Origin: CAMDBL01 sp964498125
Lineage (GTDB): Bacteria; Pseudomonadota; Alphaproteobacteria; Rhizobiales; Hyphomicrobiaceae
DNA length: 64,000 nt
NCBI GenBank assembly: GCA_964498125.1
Contig: CAZCGE010000097.1
Coordinates: 31,645 to 95,644, forward strand
Reading direction: 5' to 3'
The notes under the pieces: generated by a model
What the model saw: only the letters and a program-made list of their open reading frames with translations
Database searches by the model: none
What the model was told of the DNA's origin: nothing
In this document: positions 1-8,126 of the stretch, piece by piece
Layout of the letters: the number at the start of each line of letters is the position of its first letter
Position numbering within the stretch: position 1 is the first letter of the stretch
Translations under genes and position numbers: made by a program

Positions 1-297
1 GCCTCGAGCCGGGTCTATGTGCATACGATCTACAACTTGGTCGATTGCCCGCCGCTGCCGCCGGCCAACTACATTCTGGCACGGCGTTCCGAGCAAGGCC
101 GGCCCGTGGTGCTCTGCATAGGCCGGGTCGGCCATGCGGCCCCGTCTGCCAATCTCGCCGAGCTGCGCTATCGGGGAGCACACCTCGAAGCGACCGAGGT
201 GCATATCCACCTGCTGGCCCGCGAGGACATGGAGGCGGTGGTCATCGAACTCGATCTCAGGGCAGCCGACGCGGTCAAGGCGCAGCTGCAGGACTAA
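1..297 (+). CDS. Hypothetical protein, 5' end outside window
   Basis: The reading frame is open from base 1 and stops with TAA at 295-297, so only the last 98 residues are visible. The first in-frame start candidate is GTG at 19, but the six codons before it read through without a stop, so the true start is probably upstream of the window. The visible part is a mixed alpha/beta sequence with a central ARRSEQGRPVVLCIGR segment and an acidic C-terminus. I do not recognise the family and see no membrane segment or catalytic motif. Confidence 0.6.
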   Translation, partial: ASSRVYVHTIYNLVDCPPLPPANYILARRSEQGRPVVLCIGRVGHAAPSANLAELRYRGAHLEATEVHIHLLAREDMEAVVIELDLRAADAVKAQLQD

Positions 298-457
298 GCA
301 GAGTTCGCAAAAGTGTACTTCGCGGTTTTGCGATAAAACTCCGCTAAAACAAAGTCCTAAGCAGATGATTCGTTGGCCTTCCGACGAAAGTCTGTTTAGG
401 CGCGCACCACCACTGTCTGAGCGTGTTGCGCTGCGCGTCACTAGTTCTTTGTTTGTC

Positions 458-503
458 GCATTTTCTACGCCAAACCGGTGCCCACTTTGGCGGAAAATGC
501 TCT
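458..503. repeat. Hairpin intergenic repeat, copy 1
   Basis: This 46-nt element recurs at 31008-31056 with one mismatch. It can fold into a hairpin because the outer arms GCATTTTC and GAAAATGC are complementary, with CGCCAAA and TTTGGCG as an inner pair around a central ACCGGT. The left arm here lacks the leading AGA of the other copy. In structure it resembles the short mosaic hairpin elements scattered in rhizobial genomes. The rest of 298-529 shows no gene. Confidence 0.75.
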
Positions 504-529
504 AGCAGGCACCGCAGCCGGCGGCGCGA

Positions 530-1096
530 TCACGTGCTGTCTAGCTGCTCGATGACGACGTTGGTATTGGTGTAGACGCAAATCTCGGCGGCGATGGCCA
601 TCGAGCGGCGCACGATCTCCTCCGCCTCCAGCGGCTGGTCGATCAGCGCGCGGGCGGCGGCCAGGGCGTAATTTCCTCCCGAGCCGATGCCCATGATGTG
701 CCTTTCCGGCTCGAGCACGTCGCCGGTGCCGGTCAACACCAGCGTCGTTTCCCGATCGGCAACGATCATCATGGCCTCCAGGCGCCGCAGATAGCGGTCG
801 GTACGCCAGTCCTTGGCAAGCTCGACGCAGGAGCGTGTCAATTGGCCCGGATATTGCTCGAGCTTGCTCTCGAGACGCTCGAACAACGTAAAGGCATCGG
901 CCGTTGCCCCGGCAAAGCCGCCGATCACATCGCCGCGCCCCAGCGGTCGCACCTTGCGGGCGTTCGACTTGATCACGGTCTGGCCGAGGCTCACTTGTCC
1001 ATCACCAGCAACCACCACCCGGCCGGACTTGCGCACGGTCAAGATTGTGGTGCCGTGCCAGGTGCTGGAAGCCGATGCGCCAGGTATCGTGATCAT
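530..1096 (-). CDS. hslV: ATP-dependent protease subunit HslV (peptidase component of HslUV)
   Basis: HslV forms the dodecameric proteolytic core that works with the HslU unfoldase in the cytoplasm. I chose ATG at 1096 (188 aa) rather than the longer frame, which would need TTG at 1111. The motif HGTTILTVRK contains the N-terminal threonine nucleophile (Thr16) exposed after propeptide removal. GDGQVSLGQTV and the GSGGNYALAAARAL stretch are typical of the family. The gene diverges from hisB, as in many Hyphomicrobiales, but hslU does not follow it: the next gene downstream on this strand is not in the window. The propeptide of 15 residues is a little longer than usual. Confidence 0.96.
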   Translation of the reverse strand: MITIPGASASSTWHGTTILTVRKSGRVVVAGDGQVSLGQTVIKSNARKVRPLGRGDVIGGFAGATADAFTLFERLESKLEQYPGQLTRSCVELAKDWRTDRYLRRLEAMMIVADRETTLVLTGTGDVLEPERHIMGIGSGGNYALAAARALIDQPLEAEEIVRRSMAIAAEICVYTNTNVVIEQLDST

Positions 1097-1382
1097 GCGT
1101 GCCTCATACAACCACTGGCCGTGCGGTCATCCCAGATGGGAGGGCTCGGGCTCGGGCCGTACTGGAAGGATTAACACCAAGCTGATAGACGCTTGCACGA
1201 GCCCGGGCAAGCGCGCGGCCCGCGGGCGTCGCGCAGCAGCGTGGCCTCCCTGGCCTGGCGCACCGCCGAGGTCGCGAAATGGCCAGGGGGCCGCCGGGCA
1301 ACTGTGGGCTAGCGTTGCAACCGGCGCTGGCGCATGGCCAGACAGTGGGCTGGCGCGGCAGGATGGCAGAGGAGCACGACCC

Positions 1383-1979
1383 GTGACGCGACAGGCCGAG
1401 ATCAGGCGCACGACCAAGGAGACCGATATCACCGTCAAGATCGATCTCGACGGCACCGGCGCCTATGATGTCGCAACCGGCATCGGCTTTCTCGATCACA
1501 TGCTCGAGCAACTGGCGCGTCATTCCTTGATCGACATTACGCTGAAGGCCAAGGGCGACCTGCATATCGATTTCCACCACACCGCCGAGGATAGCGGCAT
1601 CGCACTCGGCCAGGCGGTGGCCAAGGCGCTCGGCGATCGCGCCGGCATCACGCGTTATGCCGATGTCCACCTGGCCATGGACGAGGCCATGACGCGCGTG
1701 GCCGTCGACGTGTCCGGCCGGCCCTACCTGGTATGGGCTGTCACCTTCTCGCGGCCCAAGGTCGGCGAGATGGACACCGAGCTGTTCCGCGAATGGTTCC
1801 AAGCCTTCGCCCAGAATGCGGGCATCACATTGCACGTCGCCACCCTCCACGGCGACAACAATCATCACATTGCCGAGACCTGCTATAAAGGTCTGGCGCG
1901 GGCGCTGAGAACCGCAATCGCCCTTGACCCGCGGCAGGCCGGCCGCGTGCCGTCCACGAAGGGAACCCTGGGCCCATGA
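1383..1979 (+). CDS. hisB: Imidazoleglycerol-phosphate dehydratase HisB
   Basis: HisB dehydrates imidazole glycerol phosphate to imidazole acetol phosphate in histidine biosynthesis. The 198-residue protein is the usual monofunctional length. Two metal-binding histidine clusters are visible: DFHHTAEDSG and GDNNHHIAE, with GFLDHMLEQLARHS near the N-terminus. The start is GTG at 1383. It is supported by an AGAGGAG ribosome-binding site about 9 nt upstream, and the family N-terminus RxAxIxRxTxET begins right there. It is followed by a DUF2628 gene and hisH, a common alphaproteobacterial operon order. Confidence 0.97.
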   Translation: MTRQAEIRRTTKETDITVKIDLDGTGAYDVATGIGFLDHMLEQLARHSLIDITLKAKGDLHIDFHHTAEDSGIALGQAVAKALGDRAGITRYADVHLAMDEAMTRVAVDVSGRPYLVWAVTFSRPKVGEMDTELFREWFQAFAQNAGITLHVATLHGDNNHHIAETCYKGLARALRTAIALDPRQAGRVPSTKGTLGP

Positions 1980-2013
1980 GCAGGGCCCGTGCACTTGGTC
2001 GGAGACAGCCAGC

Positions 2014-2532
2014 GTGATCATTTTTACCGTCCACGAACCGCCCGATCCGCCGGCCGATCGTCTCGATCGCGCCGAGAAGCTGGTGTTCGTGAAGGATGGT
2101 TTCACCTATGTTGCGCTGGCTGCGACGCCGATTTGGCTGCTGGCCAAGCAACAGTGGATCGCATTCGTCGTCTACCTCGTCGTGTATGGCGGCATGGTGT
2201 CGGTTTTTCTGGTCACAGAGGCGCCGCTCGGCTGGCTGTGGATCGCGTCGGCGGCTCTGCACATCATGGTCGGTTATGAAGCCGATTCCATCCAGCGCTG
2301 GACGCTGCGGCGGAACGGCTATCGCATGATCAGCACAGTGACGGGGCAGAGCCGGATCGATTGCGAGCGCCGCTTCCTGGAGGCTTGGCTGCCGCGGCAG
2401 CCGGTGATTACGGCGAGCGCGGGCATGTCGGGGCCAGGCACGCTGGCGGCCACCGCCGGCCCGATACCGCGGGCCACGCAAGCGATGGGCGGGGCAGGCC
2501 GGCGCTGGTTCAGCCCGCTGCGCGGCAGCTGA
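2014..2532 (+). CDS. DUF2628-like membrane protein
   Basis: A 172-residue protein between hisB and hisH, a position commonly held by DUF2628 proteins in Hyphomicrobiales. I chose GTG at 2014, giving an N-terminus of VIIFTVHEPP, because GGAGAC lies about 8 nt upstream and the longer frame overlaps the end of hisB. Two or three hydrophobic segments are visible around residues 38-90 (FTYVALAATPIWLLAK, WIAFVVYLVVYGGMVSVF and GWLWIASAALHIMVGYEA). The C-terminus is glycine/alanine rich and likely soluble. Its function is unknown. The operon position suggests only co-expression with histidine genes, not a role in the pathway. Confidence 0.8.
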   Translation: MIIFTVHEPPDPPADRLDRAEKLVFVKDGFTYVALAATPIWLLAKQQWIAFVVYLVVYGGMVSVFLVTEAPLGWLWIASAALHIMVGYEADSIQRWTLRRNGYRMISTVTGQSRIDCERRFLEAWLPRQPVITASAGMSGPGTLAATAGPIPRATQAMGGAGRRWFSPLRGS

Positions 2533-2542
2533 AGGGCCGACG

Positions 2543-3196
2543 ATGCAGCGCACCGTCATCATCGACTATGGCTCGGGCAATCTGCATTCAGCCGCCAAGG
2601 CCTTCGAGCGGGCGGCGCGTGAAGCCGGCGTCACCACCAGCATCGTGGTCAGCGCGCGCGTCGAGGACGTCGCCGCCGCCGACCGGATTGTGCTGCCAGG
2701 TGTCGGGGCCTTCGCCGACTGCAAGCGCGGGCTCGCCGCCGTCCCCGGCATGCTGCAGGCGCTCGATGTGGCGGTGCGCCGGCAGGCGCGGCCCTTCCTC
2801 GGCATCTGCGTCGGCATGCAATTGATGGCCACGCGCGGCCTCGAATTCGAGGTGACCGAGGGGCTCGGCTGGATCGACGGTGATGTCGAGGCCATCGCGC
2901 CGGCCGACCCGGCCCTCAAGGTGCCGCACATGGGCTGGAACACCCTCGATGTGCAACAACCCCACGCCCTGCTCGATGGCATCGCCACCGGCGCCGATGG
3001 CTGGCACGCCTACTTCGTGCATTCCTTCCACTTGGCGGCCCACGACCGGTCGGCTGTGATTGCTGAAACCGACTACGGCGGGCCGGTGACCGCGATCGTC
3101 GCCAAAGGCACTGTCGCCGGCACGCAGTTCCATCCCGAGAAAAGCCAGAAACTCGGCCTGCGCCTGATCGCCAACTTCCTGACGTGGAAGCCTTGA
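2543..3196 (+). CDS. hisH: Imidazole glycerol phosphate synthase glutaminase subunit HisH
   Basis: HisH is the class I glutamine amidotransferase that feeds ammonia to the HisF cyclase. The 217-residue protein has the nucleophile elbow PFLGICVGMQLM (catalytic Cys) and the His/Glu pair in TQFHPEKSQ near the C-terminus. The N-terminus TVIIDYGSGNLHSAAKAFERA is typical. HisH is inactive without HisF, yet hisF and hisA do not follow here. The gene is instead followed at once by two palindromic repeats and unrelated genes on the other strand, so hisA/hisF must lie elsewhere in the genome. Confidence 0.97.
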   Translation: MQRTVIIDYGSGNLHSAAKAFERAAREAGVTTSIVVSARVEDVAAADRIVLPGVGAFADCKRGLAAVPGMLQALDVAVRRQARPFLGICVGMQLMATRGLEFEVTEGLGWIDGDVEAIAPADPALKVPHMGWNTLDVQQPHALLDGIATGADGWHAYFVHSFHLAAHDRSAVIAETDYGGPVTAIVAKGTVAGTQFHPEKSQKLGLRLIANFLTWKP

Positions 3197-3200
3197 CGAC

Positions 3201-3282
3201 GGGGTCAGACCCCGCGGGTCTGACCCCTTGCGGATACGAGGTGTCCGTTCAATCGAGGGGTCAGACCCAAGGGTCTGACCCC
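3201..3282. repeat. Two palindromes built on GGGGTCAGACCC
   Basis: Two near-perfect palindromes lie directly after hisH, at 3201-3227 and 3257-3282. Each has GGGGTCAGACCC arms in opposite orientation around a 2-3 nt centre. The same unit occurs as a wider inverted repeat inside the DGR target gene at 18657-18723. This looks like a dispersed REP-type element. It could also act as a transcription terminator for the his operon, but there is no T-run. Confidence 0.85.
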
Positions 3283-3316
3283 GACCGAAGACCCCGACCG
3301 ACCTGTGCCCGCCGCC

Positions 3317-3628
3317 TCACACGAAGTGGAACCCCGTGCCCGTCACCACCACCTCGACGGCGCCGTCGGTGATGACGGGGTGCGAGACGCGGATCGCAAG
3401 AACGCCGTCGTAGCCCTTCTCGCGCGCACGCTCAGCCAACAGATCGAGCGCGCGCTGGATGGTGCGGTCGACGAGGGTCTCGTAGTGGGTCATATGGCCA
3501 CCGATCGTGTTGGTGATGGCCTCGCGCATATCGCGCAACACGTTGGCGCCGCTGACCGCCATGGCGTAGACGATCTCGCCGTGGCGGATGGGGCCGTCGC
3601 TGATGGTATCAGTCGTCACCAGGCGCAT
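3317..3628 (-). CDS. YbjQ/UPF0145-family protein
   Basis: A 103-residue protein starting at ATG 3628 (MRLVTTDTISDG). The pattern of a short N-terminal strand, HGEIVYAMAVSGANVLRDM, then a helix and the GYDGVLAIRVSHP core resembles the YbjQ (DUF74) family, small pentameric proteins sometimes labelled heavy-metal binding. The longer open frame upstream overlaps the preceding gene and is a shadow. It starts 8 nt after the stop of the larger gene at 3637 on the same strand, so the two are probably co-transcribed. Its function is not established. Confidence 0.8.
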   Translation of the reverse strand: MRLVTTDTISDGPIRHGEIVYAMAVSGANVLRDMREAITNTIGGHMTHYETLVDRTIQRALDLLAERAREKGYDGVLAIRVSHPVITDGAVEVVVTGTGFHFV

Positions 3629-3636
3629 CGGTTCAG

Positions 3637-5457
3637 CTATCCCTCGGAGGGTGTCGCGGCGGCGCCCGGTCGTGGCCGGCGCACACCCGACACCAACCGC
3701 AACATGAGCAGCAGCAGCAGCAGGGCCAGGATGCCGGCGACACTGACGGCCATGGGGTGGCGATCCCACAGCAGGATCGGCTTGATGCGCCCGTCCAGCA
3801 CGGCCTGGACGTCCTCGCGCACTTTGCCGGCATCGAGACCGGCCTCGGCGCGCAACATCATGGCGACGGCGGCGGCCTGATCAGCGCTGCCGATGATGGC
3901 GTCGCGCACGCGCTGGGAGGCGAGGACCTGCATGCGGGTGGGGGTCTTGGCCGCGGCCTTGAGAATGCTCTCGCGTGGCTCCCTGGCAAGGCCTGTCAGA
4001 TAGCTCGCCAAGGTCTCGAGTTCACGGTCGCCGAAGACGCGTGCCAGCGCCTTGAGGTGGCTGCCGTCGAGCTCGAACAAGGCGTCGCGGGCGGCCGGCG
4101 GCAGGCTCGCCAGCCGAGCCACGGCGATGCGGTCATCGAGCGCCAGGATGCGGGTCAGCGAGGCCACGGTGAACTGCTCGGGCCTGGCGCGCCGGTGCAG
4201 CTCGAACTCGACGACCTTGGGCAGGGCATCGCCGGCGATCCCAGCCCAGCTCAGCGCGGTGTCGACTGAGCGCGTATCGCGTGCGATCTGCAGTCCGGCG
4301 GGTGGCAGACCATTGACGATCCGGTGCAAGGTGCCGTCGGCGATGCGCCGCAGCACGCCGGCCTCCGCTTCCTCGGCGAGTACGATGTCGACCGTCTCGT
4401 CGAGCCGGGCGAGGTTGTTGGGCCGCGTGCTGTCGACAAAGCGGCGGAAGGCGTCGTTGCGCTCTGCCAGATCGAGCACCTTGGCGTGGGCGCGCTGAAA
4501 GTCCTTCCAGACTTCGACGATGCGCTCAGCCGTCTTGGCGCCGATCTCCTTCAAGTGGTCGGTGATCTGCTCGCTGATGGCCAGCGCCAACTCATCCTTG
4601 ACCTTGTCCTTGTTGTCCTTGGATTTCATCTCCGCGGCGATGATCGGCATCACGCCGTGCCTGAGGTCCCAGATTTCCTTGGCGATCAAGGCGACACCGA
4701 TGCCGCCGGCGACCAGCGACACCAGGCGGCTCAGCACGCTGCCGACGAGGCGCTGGCCGAGCCGGGAGGCCATATTGGCGAGCTGGCGCCGCACCATCAG
4801 CACCACGGCGCCGGCGATGCCTTCGGTGCTCTCGGCCAAAATCGCACCGGCGCCGATCGGGGCCACGGCCTTGCTGGGATCAATGGCGAAGTCCTTGCCG
4901 GTCCCAGTCGTTGCGACACGCGCAACGGTCGAGCCATAGCGCGCGCCGAGGAAAGCCTGCAGGCACTGCATGGCAGGTTGCGTGGCATCCAGGGTGGCGA
5001 CTTCGATCTGCTTGGCGACCTGCCGGCCGACACCTTCGGCCAGCGCCTCGATGCCAGCCTTGACGGCGCTGGAGTGGTAAACACGCTCGGCGACGGCGGT
5101 TGCTAGCTGCTGGGAGGTCTCGCGGTTGGTGAGGGACTGGATCAGCAGGCCCCAGCTCGTCTCCTCGCGCACCTCGGCAATTGCCATGTCGATGCGCTTG
5201 TCGAGCAGCTCGTCCATGCCACCACGGCGCCACTCCTCGGCGACAACGGAACGGAAATCAGTGCCGGCAAGGCCATGCTGCAAGGCCCTAACCGTGATCG
5301 CCTCGATGGCGCCTTGAAACTGGCTGTCGGTGCGCGCCTGACAGGCCTCGTAATGCGCCCGCGTCATGACCTGCGCCTGAGCCGGCGCCAGGGTCTGGGT
5401 GAAACAGACGGCTGCGGCAAGCAGGCTGGAGATGGCTTGGCGGGCAGGGCGAACCAC
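3637..5457 (-). CDS. Large secreted or membrane-anchored protein of unknown function
   Basis: A 606-residue protein with GTG start at 5457, supported by a GGAG sequence about 8 nt upstream. From this start the protein begins with a clear signal peptide (hydrophobic SSLLAAAVCF, possible cleavage after AQA). A glycine/alanine-rich hydrophobic stretch lies near residues 215-275 and a C-terminal membrane helix, VAGILALLLLLLMLRLV, lies close to the end. The middle is helical and charged. This suggests a periplasmic domain tethered by its C-terminus. I do not recognise a family. The YbjQ-like gene follows 8 nt downstream and probably shares its transcript. Confidence 0.75.
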   Translation of the reverse strand: MVRPARQAISSLLAAAVCFTQTLAPAQAQVMTRAHYEACQARTDSQFQGAIEAITVRALQHGLAGTDFRSVVAEEWRRGGMDELLDKRIDMAIAEVREETSWGLLIQSLTNRETSQQLATAVAERVYHSSAVKAGIEALAEGVGRQVAKQIEVATLDATQPAMQCLQAFLGARYGSTVARVATTGTGKDFAIDPSKAVAPIGAGAILAESTEGIAGAVVLMVRRQLANMASRLGQRLVGSVLSRLVSLVAGGIGVALIAKEIWDLRHGVMPIIAAEMKSKDNKDKVKDELALAISEQITDHLKEIGAKTAERIVEVWKDFQRAHAKVLDLAERNDAFRRFVDSTRPNNLARLDETVDIVLAEEAEAGVLRRIADGTLHRIVNGLPPAGLQIARDTRSVDTALSWAGIAGDALPKVVEFELHRRARPEQFTVASLTRILALDDRIAVARLASLPPAARDALFELDGSHLKALARVFGDRELETLASYLTGLAREPRESILKAAAKTPTRMQVLASQRVRDAIIGSADQAAAVAMMLRAEAGLDAGKVREDVQAVLDGRIKPILLWDRHPMAVSVAGILALLLLLLMLRLVSGVRRPRPGAAATPSEG

Positions 5458-5763
5458 GGTGACTCCACTCCCAATGCGGGCCGAGATGCCTATGCCATCA
5501 GTGGGCGAGCTGCAGGTGCAGCGCGGGCCGGCGCGTCGGTCAATGACATAATATAGGTGCCAAATACGCACGAACAGTGGCACCGATCGGCCGCCCACAA
5601 TGCATCCGCACGCGTCGGAACGTGTGCGCAAAGCTCGGTCAAATATTAAGTTCCCTATTTGTTCCCGGTTCATCCGACCCAACTTGTGACGGATCGCCGC
5701 AAGTTGGGTGCTTACATTAACTTAATCCATTGGCAGCACACTCCCTAGTGGCTAAACAGCGGT
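5458..5763. promoter_or_regulatory. Divergent promoter region with a 10-bp inverted repeat
   Basis: This 306-nt gap separates two divergent genes and is more AT-rich than its surroundings. It holds a perfect inverted repeat, ACCCAACTTG at 5677-5686 and CAAGTTGGGT at 5700-5709. The spacer of 13 nt could make it a hairpin or a dimeric operator. I see no gene in it. Confidence 0.5.
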
Positions 5764-6528
5764 ATGCTTCGTGGCGGTGTGCGACGCACACAAAATATCA
5801 TTGAACCAACGAGTTCTGCCGACGTGTCAAAATCCAATGTGAACTGCCATGTGTTCGTCGACTTCGACGGGACGATCGTGCCTGGCGATGCAACGGACAT
5901 GTTATTCGAGCGCTACGCTGATCCGTCGTGGCTCGATATCGAGGCGGATTGGAAGGCAGGCCGCATCGGCTCGCGCGAGTGCATGGCGCGGCAAGTCAGC
6001 CTATTGCGGGCGTCACCGGAGGAATTCGACGCCTTTGTCCGCACGGTCGAGATTGATCCGGCTTTCCCCGAGTTCGTCGATTTGTGCCGTAGTCGGGGGA
6101 TCAAGGTCACGGTGGTGTCGGACGGCTTCGACCGGACGATCGCGGCGGTGCTCGATCGGGCAGGGCTCGACATTCCCTATTTCGCCAATCGGCTGGAGTG
6201 GCTCGGCGATGGCTGGCGCCTGGGCTTTCCCAACGGGCGCACCGACTGTCGCGCCCAGTCCGGCAACTGCAAGTGCCAGTTCTCCGTCAATGCGCGCGAG
6301 GACTTGCATGTGATGATCGGCGACGGGCGGTCCGATTTTTGCATCGCTGGGCGCGTGGACAAGGTTTTCGCCATTGGCGCCTTGGCCAAACATTGCCGGG
6401 AGCAGGACTTGCCGCATCAACCGGTCAAGGGTTTCTCCGAGATCTGCCATCGCTTCGTGCACTGGCTCGAGTCCGACGTTGCGCGCAAATCCGAGAGGGT
6501 TATCCAGCGAGAGAGCGTCGCAAAATGA
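5764..6528 (+). CDS. HAD-IB family phosphatase (MtnX/phosphoserine-phosphatase-like)
   Basis: The protein carries the HAD motifs in order: VDFDGT (nucleophile and acid aspartates), VVSDGFDRTI (motif II serine) and IGDGRSDFC (metal-binding motif). This places it with the small-molecule phosphatases related to phosphoserine phosphatase and MtnX. A Cys-rich insertion, CRAQSGNCKCQF, lies before the last motif. The start at ATG 5764 gives 254 aa. GTG at 5824 (VSKSNVNCHV) is an equally plausible start close to the first motif. Its stop overlaps the start of the aminotransferase by ATGA, so the two are translationally coupled and probably act on the same pathway. The substrate is unknown. Confidence 0.88.
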   Translation: MLRGGVRRTQNIIEPTSSADVSKSNVNCHVFVDFDGTIVPGDATDMLFERYADPSWLDIEADWKAGRIGSRECMARQVSLLRASPEEFDAFVRTVEIDPAFPEFVDLCRSRGIKVTVVSDGFDRTIAAVLDRAGLDIPYFANRLEWLGDGWRLGFPNGRTDCRAQSGNCKCQFSVNAREDLHVMIGDGRSDFCIAGRVDKVFAIGALAKHCREQDLPHQPVKGFSEICHRFVHWLESDVARKSERVIQRESVAK

Positions 6529-7985
6529 GCGCACAAGACATCGCCAGCACCAAGGCCAGCACCAAGGACAGTTCGGTTCGCCATCACAATAGCCCTGCCG
6601 ATTTTTCCGGCATGAGCGATGACGAAGTGATGGCCTACGAAGCGGAGTACTGCTCGTGGGGCGATACGGTCCACTATATGGATAAGCCGAAGATCTTCGA
6701 GCGGTGCGAAGGGTCGTTTCTCTACGACGGCGCCGGCATGCCCTATCTCGATCTGCAGATGTGGCATTCGGCGGTCAATTTCGGCTACGCCAATCCGCGG
6801 CTGAACGCTGCGGCGCACAAGCAGCTCGATAAGCTGCCGCAGGTCTCGAGCCACCTGCTGCATCGCGAAAAGATCGAGCTTGCCACCAGGCTCGCGCAGC
6901 GCATCGAGAAGACGTGGGGCATGAAGGGCCGCTGCCATTTCAATGTTGGCGGCGCCCAGGCCAACGAGGATGCGCTGAAACTCGTGCGCAATTACACCGG
7001 CGGCAAGACGCGCATGTTCGCCTTCGAGGGCGGCTATCACGGCCGGACGCTGGGCACCACCGCCATCACCTCGTCCTACCGCTATCGCCGCAAATACGGC
7101 GCCTTCGCCGACCGCGCCCACTTCGTGCCCTATCCTTATTGCTTCCGTTGCCCCTACGGCAAGAAGCGCGAGAGCTGCGAGCTGTATTGCGTCGACCAAT
7201 TCGCCCGGCTGTTCGACAGCGAATACCACGGCGTGATGGACACCAAGGCGGACGAGTGCGAGTTCGCCGCCTTCTTCGTCGAGCCGATCCAGGGCACCGG
7301 CGGCTACATCATCCCGCCGCCCGGCTACTTCGAGAAGCTGAAAGGCATCCTGGAAGCGCGCAAGATTCTGCTTGTCGATGACGAGGTGCAGATGGGCTTC
7401 TTCCGCGCCGGCAAGTTCTGGGCAATGGAGCACTTCAACGTCAAGCCGGACGTGATCGTGTTCGGCAAATCGTTGACCAACGGGCTCAATCCACTGTCCG
7501 GCATTTGGGCACGCGAGGAGTTGATCCGCCCCGAGATTTGGGGCGCGGGGATGACCCATTCGACGTATTCGTCAAATCCCATGGGGACAGCGGTCGCGCT
7601 CGAGAACGTCAAGATGATGGAAGAGGGCGATTACGCCCGCTCGACAGCGGAAAAGGGCGCGTATTTCCTGGAGGGCCTGCTGGACCTGCAGCGGCGATAT
7701 CCCGGGGTCATCGGCAATGTCGATGGCCTGGGGTTGGCGCTGCGCATGGAGCTGTGCGAGGCCGACGGGTTCACGCCCAATACCCAGCTCGCCGACAGGA
7801 TCAATCAGGCCGCCATCCAGGGCGGCATCGAAGTCAATGGCAAGGCCTATGGTCTGTGCCTGGATATTGGCGGCTACTACAAGAATACGGTCACCTTCGC
7901 CCCGTCAATCGAGGTGACCAAGGAGGAAATCGATCTGGGAATGGCGTTAGTCGATAGGCTTATTCACTCTGCACTCAGAACATAA
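6525..7985 (+). CDS. Class III PLP-dependent aminotransferase
   Basis: A 486-residue class III (omega/acetylornithine/GABA type) aminotransferase. Visible features are the cofactor-phosphate-binding region HFNVGGAQANEDALKL, the FEGGYHGRTLG motif, the DDEVQMGFFR segment that contacts the PLP ring, and the Schiff-base lysine in VFGKSLTNGLNP. The ATG at 6525 overlaps the stop of the phosphatase gene. A Cys-containing insertion (YCFRCPYGKKRESCELYC) is unusual and could bind metal. A two-gene phosphatase/aminotransferase operon suggests formation and dephosphorylation of an amino-alcohol or amino-sugar-like intermediate, but this is inference. Confidence 0.92.
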   Translation: MSAQDIASTKASTKDSSVRHHNSPADFSGMSDDEVMAYEAEYCSWGDTVHYMDKPKIFERCEGSFLYDGAGMPYLDLQMWHSAVNFGYANPRLNAAAHKQLDKLPQVSSHLLHREKIELATRLAQRIEKTWGMKGRCHFNVGGAQANEDALKLVRNYTGGKTRMFAFEGGYHGRTLGTTAITSSYRYRRKYGAFADRAHFVPYPYCFRCPYGKKRESCELYCVDQFARLFDSEYHGVMDTKADECEFAAFFVEPIQGTGGYIIPPPGYFEKLKGILEARKILLVDDEVQMGFFRAGKFWAMEHFNVKPDVIVFGKSLTNGLNPLSGIWAREELIRPEIWGAGMTHSTYSSNPMGTAVALENVKMMEEGDYARSTAEKGAYFLEGLLDLQRRYPGVIGNVDGLGLALRMELCEADGFTPNTQLADRINQAAIQGGIEVNGKAYGLCLDIGGYYKNTVTFAPSIEVTKEEIDLGMALVDRLIHSALRT

Positions 7986-8126
7986 AGCCGTCTGGTCGTG
8001 TGGCTTGTGTAACCAAGGGAACTGCGGGGCATTCTAGCGAAGTGCATGTTCGGCGAAGGACCAAGCCATGGCCTTGCGCCGAGTGCGAGTGCGAACAATA
8101 ACAACGAGCAGGACAACGCGATAACA

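Noticed and set aside
298..457. Possible short ORF overlapping 134-505
   Set aside because: It is out of frame with the upstream gene, has no ribosome-binding site, and runs through the hairpin repeat.
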